In this document: positions 11,516 to 19,691 of the stretch, one piece after another
Layout: every line of letters starts with the position of its first letter
How positions within the stretch are numbered: the stretch's first letter is position 1
NCBI GenBank assembly: GCA_000697335.1
Contig: JNEM01014574.1
Span: forward strand, 1 to 33,673
Direction: 5' to 3'
Length of the DNA: 33,673 nucleotides
From: Conidiobolus incongruus B7586
Taxonomy: Eukaryota; Entomophthoromycota; Entomophthoromycetes; Entomophthorales; Conidiobolaceae
The notes under the pieces: generated by a model
What the model saw: only the letters and a program-made list of their open reading frames with translations
Databases searched by the model: none
Told to the model about the DNA's origin: nothing
Translations under genes and position numbers: made by a program

Positions 11516-11715
11516 CACTAACTTGTAAAAGTAGGTTATAAAATCAAAAATATATATATTTTAATTAATAACTAAAACAATTGTATATATTAGATTACTT
11601 AAAACTATAATATATAATTAAAGTATATTATTTAAATATATTTAGTAAACTATTAGCAAAAATATTAACCTTTAATATTTAACCAAGGTGAGTTATAAAT
11701 TTGTGGGTTTTTGAG
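11516..11715 (+). repeat. Left IR/DR of Tc1 copy 1
   Basis: A long terminal inverted repeat with an outer direct repeat at the tip (core GTAGGTTATAAA at 11531) and an inner one (GTGAGTTATAAA at 11688), about 157 bp apart. This is the IR/DR layout of Sleeping Beauty-type Tc1 elements, where the DRs are transposase binding sites. Confidence 0.75.
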
Positions 11716-12849
11716 ATAAAGGGATATATTTAATAATATATAACCATATCTTTTTTCTCTCTTTGTTATTATTTTATATAATATTTTATAGATATACTAA
11801 ATTTTTTTATTAGTATCATTATACTTAAATCCCTCTCTAAAAAAATCTACTTGTATATTAATCAACTTTATAAAAAAGATAAATCAACTTATGATATTGT
11901 TAGAATTACTAGTGTTAGCTAGTTTACTATAGTTAAAGCTATTAAGAATAACAATAAAAAAACATTTATACTTAAATTTAAGTGTGTTAAAATTATAGAT
12001 AAATATGATAAAAAGTATATTTATAAGTTAGTTAATATAGGTAAGTGTGATATTACTATAGAAATATAACAGGAACTATAAAACTATACAAGAATATTAG
12101 TTAGTATTAATACTATTATCTGTGTTTTACATTAGTATAGATATCACTTACACTTTAAGTAAAAACACCCCCAACTAAAAAAATCCTATTATAAAACTAG
12201 ATGGGAGTTTAAATATTATTACTAATGTTAAATTAAAACTAATTAGAGTAAGGTTATTTAGTTTAATGAAACAAAAATATACTTTAGTAGATTTGATAAA
12301 AAAACTAGATATTTTAAAAAAGATGTAGAATTGCTTTATAACTATTATGTTAATTTTACCTAAAAGTATAATAATGGGTTAATTATTATTTAAAGATATA
12401 TATTGTCTTTAAGTGTAGGGTATCTTTATAAAGTTAATAGGTGAATTAATATTGAGATATATTAAAATATTCTAAACAATAAATTGAAAAAAAACCTTTG
12501 AATAATATAGGTTAAACAAATCTAATATTATTTTTTAATAAGATAATGCTTTTTGTTATACTATAGCTTTTATTACCAAATAGCTTAAAAATAATAAGAT
12601 AATAGTTATAAAGTGGTTTCTTTTATTTTTTAACTTTAATCTAATTAAACACCTTTAGGATTAGTTAAAAAAAGTTATTAAAGCTTTCCCCCTAATAAAA
12701 AATTTAAATTAACTTTAAAAATATATTTAAGAGGTATAAAATAAAATTAACCCTTCTTAATATAAGAAGTTAGTTGATTCTATACCATATAAACTTAAAG
12801 AAGTTAGAAAAGCTAAAGGTAGATACACTAGGTTTTAATTTTTTTTTAT

Positions 12850-13068
12850 CACTAAAAACCTATAAATTTATAACTTACCTTAGGTAAAATTTAAGGGTTT
12901 ATATTTTAACTAATTAATAATTAAATATTATTATTTAATGATATATATAACTAATAAATATAATAGATTTTAATTATTTAATTTAGGTTTATTTTATTAA
13001 ATATTAATTAAGTTATTAGTAAAAATATAAGTGTTTTTGATTTTATAACTTATTTTTATAGGTTAGTA
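12850..13068 (-). repeat. Right IR/DR of Tc1 copy 1
   Basis: Inverted partner of the left repeat. The inner direct repeat lies at about 12853-12888 and the outer one at about 13035-13068, with cores about 165-170 bp apart. Aligned to the left arm the sequence is recognisably the same throughout, although diverged. Confidence 0.75.
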
Positions 13069-14304
13069 TATATATTATAGAATTAATAGTTTTTTTATTT
13101 CTAATAACTTTTTGCTATACTTTTAACAAAGATCTAACACCTAAAAAATAGTTTTTTTTTATTAAAGACTTAAATTTGATATTTTACAAACCAATTAAAT
13201 TTTCCTGTAGAAATTTTCTTTTTTATAAACTAGTTTTTTAATTACCTAAAACAATTATAATCACATAAGTTATAATCTAAAGAATATACTAGATATAGTA
13301 GTTTTTTCCAGTTATTTTTAATTAAAAAGTTTTTTACAACTTTAAATTTATGTATTTTATAATTATCATGCAAAATAATAGGTTTTCTCAAATTATATTG
13401 AGAATATTAATTAAAAATAGTTTTATTTAAAAAAAATATAAAGTTTATTATTAATTAATTTTCCTTTAAGAATTAAATAAGAATAGTATATGTTATTATA
13501 GTTTATTACAATAATTAACATTCATTTATCAATAAAGTGTTTATTTAAAAGAATTTATAGAAAATGTTGATTTAGCTTAATCTAATACTTTAATTTATGT
13601 TTTAGTAAAGGATTATACAAAAGAATCTAAGATTCATTAATTATAATAATTCAGTGTAAAAACTTTAGTTTCTAGTTATACCTTAGTAAGTTTTGTTTAA
13701 CAATAGCTACTCTAGCTTTTTTTTAAACTTTAGTTAAATTATAAGATACCTATCTTATATTTTTATTAATTAGTTTTAATTTAAACTTTAATATATATAA
13801 AATACTTATATAACTAATATTAAAGTACCTTGATAATTTTTTAACTGAAATAAAAAGGTACTTTTCAATATGTTTTTTTACTTTATTAATAATTAAAAAA
13901 ATAATAGTTGAAATTAGTTTTTTAGATTTTGGTAGGTTTTAGGTAGTTTTTCTTATAGCTTTAAAGTAATTTACCTAGTAATAAATTGTTAATTTAGATA
14001 ATACTTTATTATTAAAAGCTGCTTATAAATCTTTAATGATTTTAGAGGGTTTATGGTTAGGTTTTACTAATACTAAAATAAAAGCTTTTGATAGTTATTA
14101 TTTGGTTTAAGCATAATTAAATTAAATAACTAATTTTAAAAAATTATTTTTTAATCAAAAAAGTTATTATATATATATATATATAATTTAAAACTATTTA
14201 ATTTCCTATTTGTTTTGTATATATTTTTTTATTTGAAACTAATAATATATTTGAAAAATTGTAAATTAAAAAATTTCCTATTTCTTTAATTTTATAATAA
14301 TATT

Positions 14305-14715
14305 ATAAATTATTAATATTTCACAAAATAAAAAATATAAAATATTATTAAGTTTAAATTTAAATATATGTATATATCATTTGATAAAAAATTTTAATAT
14401 AATTAAAAGTATTCAATATAGTTAATATTTTTTAACAAAAATTATTATTTTATAAAACATATTATGATAACAAAATTACAATTAAAACTTTAAAATATAA
14501 GTAAAAGTTTATTATAAATAGATTTAATAAATGAGTCTTATAGTCCCAAAATTAATATATTGGATATTAATCATACACTAATATATATTATAATTAGCAT
14601 TATTAGAATTCTATTATTGTATTTTTATATTATATCCTCAATAAATCAATTTATCAAAATAATTAACAAAATCTCAGATACTTTCATAATTAAAATTAAT
14701 TATAAAATAATATTT
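14305..14715. other. Spacer between two mariner copies
   Basis: AT-rich DNA separating mariner copies A and B. The 62-aa open frame at 14560-14748 is Ile/Asn-rich, runs into mariner copy B and has no recognisable domain. I see no gene. Confidence 0.45.
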
Positions 14716-15892
14716 CTTTGTAATTTAAATAATGAGAATATTTTGTAATTGAAAAAAAATAATCATTATAATATATAAAAAATAAAAATAAATATATGAT
14801 ATAAAATTAATAATATCTTTTATTTCTAATAACTTTTTGCTATATTTTTAGCAAAGATCTAACACCTAAAAAATAGTTTTTTTTTTATTAAAATTTGAAA
14901 TTTGATATTTTATAAACCAATTAAATTTTCTTATAGAAATTTTCTTTCTTATAAGCTAGTTTTTTAATTACCTAAAACAATTATAATCACATAGGTTATA
15001 ATCTAAAGAATATATTAGATATAGTAGTTTTTTCTAGTTATTTTTAATTAGAAAGTTTTTTTATAACTTTTGATTTATGGATTTTATAATTATCATGCAA
15101 AATAATAGGTTTTCTTAAATTATATTAAAAACACTAATTAAAAATACTTTTATTCAAAAAAGCAATATAAAGTTTACTATTAATTAATTTTCTTTTAAAA
15201 ACTAAATAAGAATAGCATATGTTATTATAATTTATTATAATAATTAATATTCAGTTATTAATAAAGTGTTTATTTAAAAAGATTTATAAAGGGGGTTGAT
15301 TTAATTTAATTTAACATTTTAATTTATATTTTAGTAAAGGATAATATAAAAGAATATAAGATTCATTAATTGTAATAATTCATTATAAAAGCTTTAATTT
15401 CTAATTATACATTAGAAAGTTTTGTTTAACAATAGCTACTATAGTTTTTTTTAAGTTTTAGTTAAATTATAAGGTATTTATTTTATATTATTATTAATTA
15501 ATTTTAATTTAAACTTTGATATATATAAAATACTTATATAACTAATAATAAAGTGTTTTGATAGCTCTTTAGCTGAAATAAAAAGGTATTTTTTAATATA
15601 ATTTTTCACTTTATTAATAATTAAAAGAGTAACAATTGAAATGAGTTTTTTAGATTTTAGTAGGTTTTAAGTAGTTTCTCTTTTAACTCTAAAGTAATTT
15701 ACCCAGTGATAAATTGTTAATTTAGATAGTATTTTAATACCAAAAGCTGTTTTAAACTTTAAATGATTTTAGATGATTTGTGGTTAAGTTTTATTGATAT
15801 TAAAATAAAAGACTTTTGATGGTTACTATTTGGTTTAAGCATAATTAAATTAAACAACCAATTTTAAAAAATTAATTTTTTTATTAAAAAAA

Positions 15893-15925
<33 letters not shown>

Positions 15926-16044
15926 ATTCAAAACTATTTATTTTCCTATTTGTTTTGTATATATTTTTTTATTAGAAACTAATAATATGTTTGAAAAATT
16001 GGAAATTAAAAAATTTCCCATTTCTTCAATTCTATGGTAATATT
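14716..16044 (-). mobile_element. Mariner-like element (copy B), uninterrupted
   Basis: About 1.33 kb and the most complete mariner copy here. The transposase is on the minus strand and disrupted by many stops; the same HDN...CDY (DD34D) block seen in copy A is recognisable. Imperfect inverted ends lie near 14716-14755 and 16000-16044 (reverse-complemented right end ...AAATGGGAAATTTTTT against AATGAGAATATTTT on the left). It shows what the target site of the Tc1 in copy A looked like before that insertion. Confidence 0.8.
15898..15925. repeat. (TA)n microsatellite inside mariner copy B
   Basis: A run of TA dinucleotides just inside the 5' (right) end of copy B. Copy A has a shorter run at the same place (about 14168-14186), so the tract has changed length since the copies diverged. 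Confidence 0.85.
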
Positions 16045-16314
16045 TCAACATGGATCTAATTAATATATAATAATCTAGTGTGATTATGTTAATATTGTAA
16101 CAAAAAACCTTAAACATCTTATAATCAACTTTATTCTTTTAAATACAAGAACTAGGAAACAATTTAAGGAGATATCAAGTCACAAATAAATCACAATATA
16201 TTATAAACTGATTCTTAGAATATATTATTAATATACTGATATTTTATAATATATACTGCTAATTAAGTAAGCAAAGTCAAATCACAATTTATTCAAATTT
16301 AATATAATTTGCTA
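16045..16314. other. Intergenic before trypsin pseudogene 2
   Basis: Short stretch between the end of mariner copy B and trypsin pseudogene 2. No gene or recognised control motif is seen. Confidence 0.4.
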
Positions 16315-17044
16315 ATGGCTTTTTTACCCATTCACATTCAAATTAACCCTAATACTGGACTAAAAAGTCTACTTGCGAGAATAATTGTCAAGTGTATGGC
16401 AGGCCTACATTTAAGTATTCCCCATTTAGTTCTCTTGAGTGTAATGAAAATGATATTTGCATGGAAATACTGATCAAACAAACTATAGTTATCATAGTTG
16501 CCTACTGCTTCGTAGTTTAGGTTGACACGGTGACCTTAAAGGTTTATTGTCAACTCGTTACTGACGGAGAATGAGGAGAAAATACCACTTATAAAGCAGT
16601 ATAAAAGTTAGCTCATCCTGCATATATCGCTACAGAAAAGGCATATGATATGATCATTTGAATTATCAATTCAACCAACACCAAACAAACTAATGTCAAC
16701 CTTGATTATGGTACTTATGGAATTGTTGAAGGCACCTTGTTTACAGCTATTGTTTTGGGCATTATTGACTCGCGGCTAACTGTTAGATCTCCCAAAAAGT
16801 TGAAGTTACTTATAGCCAATGTTATCAAATGATATAAAGCGTATATTTTAGGTGGACTGAATGTCACCAATCTAGAAAGTTAGCTTTGCGCAGACCATCC
16901 CGATGATGATAGGGATACTTGTCAAAATCACTCATGAGGTCCTTTATCAGTTATTGTATAGCTTGCACTTGGCCCTACCGTCCAGGAATTTACAGGAGAG
17001 TTTCTGCTATTAAAAATTGGACTCTGATAAAGACTCGTTATCAA
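16315..17044 (+). pseudogene. Broken trypsin-like protease (pseudogene 2)
   Basis: Full-length relic of the trypsin family. It starts MAFLPIHIQINPNTGL, matching the leader of trypsin 1 (...IIDPSTGL...), then ARIIV where the intact genes have PRIVGG. Further along, NTKQTNVNLDYGTYG matches the conserved NVELDDGTYG of trypsin 3, and DRDTCQNHS stands where the others have KDTCQGDSGG, so the active-site block is altered. The end (GIYRRVSAIKNW) matches the family C-terminus. Several stops and frame changes interrupt it, and the usual stop position is lost. The GTYG stretch and its neighbourhood suggest trypsin 3 as closest paralogue. It retains more CpG and GC than its surroundings, so it may be a fairly recent loss. 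Confidence 0.85.
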
Positions 17045-17697
17045 ATATTATATTTATTTTTTTTGTCAACAGAAGTTAATTTTTCATTAAATTGACAATT
17101 TTATTCAATCACTTGATGAATTTATATTTACCGATATCAAGGTAAGATTCATACTATTCATATTTCAAATTTTGCTCTTTTGTAATACTTCCTAAACTGT
17201 TAAGATATATTGAAATAAATTAAAATTATTATGTGACCTAACTAATCATTCCATAACTATTATTTATAAACTATACATTAATTTTACATAGATATAACTG
17301 ATACAAAATCATTGTTGAAATAATAACATACAAATAATTTTATAGTTTATTACTGTAATATTTTATTAATTTGATATTATTACTTCTTATAAACCAATAT
17401 TAGGAAATTAAGTTGAAAAAGAAACAAAATAAATTATTAACACTTATTAAAACCATAAAAATATAAAATTAAAATGTTTAATTATTAATTTGATTTTTTA
17501 TCAATTATCTAGTAAAAATATACTTGAAATCTTCACAAATTTCCTGATACTAACAAAATAGTAATAAAGTAAAAAAAATTCTATTACAATTTAAATATAT
17601 ATATTCATAGTCAGAATTATTCATAATATGTTAACATATTCTATCACAAATGAAAAATATTGATTTTAAAATAATCAAATTTTAATTATAATCAAAA
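17045..17697. other. Intergenic, no gene seen
   Basis: Convergent spacer between trypsin pseudogene 2 (plus) and trypsin 3 (minus). AT-rich, with no gene, repeat or RNA recognised. Confidence 0.4.
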
Positions 17698-18435
17698 TCA
17701 AACAATGTGCTTTAAAATCCAATCTTTGACGTAACTCATACGAGTATAAGCTCCAGGATATCCCTTCTTTGCACAACCATAACCAAAACTAGTCACTCCA
17801 ACAATAATCAATTTACCATCTTTCTCAAGAAATAATGGACCTCCTGAGTCTCCTTGACAAGTATCCTTACCCCCTTCGGAATAGCCTGCACAGATATGGG
17901 CATGTGGTAAGACTGTAAGCTTTGCCTTAGCAAGATCTTCAACACACTGGGTAATATTGTAAATTGGTAGCTTCACCTCGAGGAGCTTTTTTGATGCTTT
18001 ACCACCTTGGCTTGTAGTGCCCCAACCAACAGCGGTCATTAAAAGTCCAGTACTATTTCCATAAGTACCGTCATCGAGTTCGACATTGGTGCGCTTTGTG
18101 GAAGGCACATCAATTTTCCAGACAGCAATATCATTTTCACGAGTTCTTCCATCGTGATCAGGATGGAAGTTCATTTTAATTACCTTGTACGTTTTACCAC
18201 CTTCCTCAGCGTCAGTTTTATTCAAATCATGGCGATGTACCTTGACGGATGCAGTGGCTACATTGGATCCACAGTGACCTGCAGTGATCACATAGTTATC
18301 CCTGTACAAAGTGCCCATACAATAGTACGAGCCTCCGTCTCTGAAAAGTGGAACGACGGGATAACGGAACGGAGGATTTACTTCGTAACCTCCAACAATA
18401 CGAGGATCTCCTAAGTTAGTAAAATCTAAACTCAT
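17698..18435 (-). CDS. Trypsin-like serine protease 3 (S1 family)
   Basis: Intronless 245-aa trypsin paralogue, the most diverged of the three. Its leader is only 12 residues (MSLDFTNLGDPR) before IVGG (13-16). The triad is His54 in TAGHC (usually TAAHC), Asp102 in NDIAVW and Ser197 in GDSGG; Asp191 marks the trypsin S1 pocket. Cysteines 39, 55, 164, 182, 193 and 221 fit the three core disulfides. The usual CGG before the His loop reads CMG. It should cut after Lys/Arg. No signal peptide is visible. An A/T-rich TATATAA-like motif lies about 75 bases upstream, weaker than in trypsins 1 and 2. Confidence 0.94.
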   Translation of the reverse strand: MSLDFTNLGDPRIVGGYEVNPPFRYPVVPLFRDGGSYYCMGTLYRDNYVITAGHCGSNVATASVKVHRHDLNKTDAEEGGKTYKVIKMNFHPDHDGRTRENDIAVWKIDVPSTKRTNVELDDGTYGNSTGLLMTAVGWGTTSQGGKASKKLLEVKLPIYNITQCVEDLAKAKLTVLPHAHICAGYSEGGKDTCQGDSGGPLFLEKDGKLIIVGVTSFGYGCAKKGYPGAYTRMSYVKDWILKHIV

Positions 18436-19347
18436 AAAATTTTTCTTTTAATTTAAAATTATAAAAAAATTTCAAAAATTAATAATTAATAATAGTGGAT
18501 TCTCTCAAATTATATAAATTTTTAAATCAATTAAAATTATTATTAAAAAAATATCTTGAAACTACTAAGAACTTAATTGATTAATTATTTTAATGTTAAA
18601 AAATTTTTATTAATTAATTATTTAATTAATAATTATTTATCATATTTTTCACTTTATTGTCAACAATCTTTGATCTTGATAATATAATTGATATATTACT
18701 ATATTTGTATTTAGCGAAAAGATATACAATTAACTAATCATTCATAATACTTTGATTGATTGCTGGAATAGTATTTGAAATTGAGATAAAAAATAGACAT
18801 TTGAAGATAAAAATTTCATAGTAAAATCAAATATTTTTCAAAAATCAAATAAACAAAAAAATTTTCAAATTATTATTTTTTTAGTCAAATTGGCTATTAT
18901 AATTTAAAATTTAAGTTATTATATATAATAACAATAATTTGGTTAAAAACTTTATGTATTAACAAAATACAAAAAATTTCAATTAATAAAAAATCAAATA
19001 TTGTTCAGGATTGTTATCTTATTATTATTTTTAATTATAATAGATTTATTTTGGTATACCAAAAATTGATTTTATATATATTTTCATGAAAATATATTGT
19101 ATACAATTGTAAATTTAGCTACATATGATTAAGGAATTAATATACATTAAGTTAAATTGAACAAGATATATAATAAAATTAATAAGAGAAGAATTAATCA
19201 CCAATTATAATATGATTAGAAAGTAAAATTGATTGTAGGATTAAAATGAAGGAAACTTAAAGTTTGTGATAAAAGTGAAATATTATTAACAGGTAACGAG
19301 AAATATGCGTCCTTGTGAAATAACAAATAATAATAATTTTCGATTAA
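18436..19347. other. Intergenic between trypsin 3 and tRNA-Val
   Basis: AT-rich DNA with the presumed promoter of trypsin 3 at its left edge. The minus-strand open frame at 19216-19449 overlaps the tRNA gene and is not credible as a protein. No other feature is seen. Confidence 0.45.
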
Positions 19348-19421
19348 GATCTCGTGGTGTAGTTGGTTATCACGTCTGTCTAACACACAGACGGTCCTCA
19401 GTTCGAATCTGAGCGAGATCA
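19348..19421 (+). tRNA. tRNA-Val (anticodon AAC)
   Basis: A complete 74-base cloverleaf. The acceptor stem GATCTCG/CGAGATC is fully paired (7 bp). The D arm is GTG/CAC. The anticodon stem TCTGT/ACAGA encloses the loop CTAACAC, with anticodon AAC at 19382-19384. The variable loop is CGGTC, the T arm is CTCAG-TTCGAAT-CTGAG, and the discriminator base is A. There is no intron. It reads Val codon GTT. The internal A and B boxes are intact, so it should be transcribed by RNA polymerase III. Confidence 0.97.
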
Positions 19422-19427
19422 TAATTA

Positions 19428-19432
19428 TTTTT
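19428..19432 (+). terminator. Pol III terminator of tRNA-Val
   Basis: A TTTTT run six bases after the tRNA end on the transcribed strand. This is the normal position and form of an RNA polymerase III terminator. Confidence 0.7.
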
Positions 19433-19691
19433 CGTAAATTATCTATCAATATTTTTTATATTATGTTTTATACAATATATTATTTTATAATTATATTATA
19501 TTTATATCAATAAATTCACAATATTTTGATGTTTCATTACATTTATAATTTTTTGAAAATGTAGAAGAAAAAATAGAATTGATATTTAAAAACGGAATGA
19601 TTTCAATGATACCAGCATATATTTTATATTATTAAAAAAATATTAATTTAAATTTGGTGGGATTAAATACGTAGGTTAGAATTGGTGGGGG
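19433..19691. other. Spacer after tRNA-Val, 3' flank of the kinesin gene
   Basis: Short AT-rich interval between the tRNA and the kinesin stop codon. It should contain the kinesin 3' UTR (minus strand). No defined poly(A) motif could be assigned. Confidence 0.4.

Larger units (their letters stand above)
11516..13068 (+). mobile_element. Tc1-like DNA transposon (DD34E), copy 1, inserted in mariner copy A
   Basis: A 1553-bp element flanked by TA on both sides (11514-11515, 13069-13070). Ends are CACTAACTTG and GGTTAGTA, inverted apart from two decayed positions. Removing the element with one TA gives a site that matches the uninterrupted mariner copy B. The transposase runs plus from about 11.8 to 12.8 kb. 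Recognisable pieces are RWEFKYY, NETKIYFSRFDKK, a catalytic DNAFCYTIAF block, then WFLLFFNFNLIKH. The last matches the Tc1 motif WPPYSPDLNPIEH, with 34 residues between the catalytic Asp and the position of the catalytic Glu, here Lys. Stops replace Gln and Trp codons, so it is dead. Confidence 0.88.
11437..14304 (-). mobile_element. Mariner-like element (copy A), split by a Tc1 insertion
   Basis: The element occupies 11437-11515 and 13071-14304, about 1.31 kb once the inserted Tc1-like element is set aside. It matches copy B (14716-16044) along its whole length, about 85-90 percent by eye. The transposase is on the minus strand. The reverse complement of about 13225-13385 reads LHDNYKIH, then LVYSLDYNLCDYNCF. 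The second and third catalytic Asp (in HDN and CDY) are 34 residues apart, the DD34D signature of mariner. An upstream block resembling the family's PYNLTKVQK region is also visible. Many stops, several at expected Gln or Trp codons, make it non-functional. Imperfect terminal inverted repeats of about 35 bp (AATGGGAA type) are visible at 11441-11475 and 14265-14304. Confidence 0.8.

Noticed and set aside
11800-12840. Possible alternative genetic code, since stops in the Tc1 and mariner frames often sit at Gln positions
   Set aside because: The host genes (trypsins, kinesin) use CAA for Gln and end in ordinary stops. Stops in the elements also replace Trp, and Glu-to-Lys and Asp-to-Asn changes occur with them, so C-to-T/G-to-A decay explains the pattern.
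19216-19449. 77-aa minus-strand open frame
   Set aside because: It runs through the whole tRNA-Val gene on the opposite strand; the tRNA explains its G/C-richer part.
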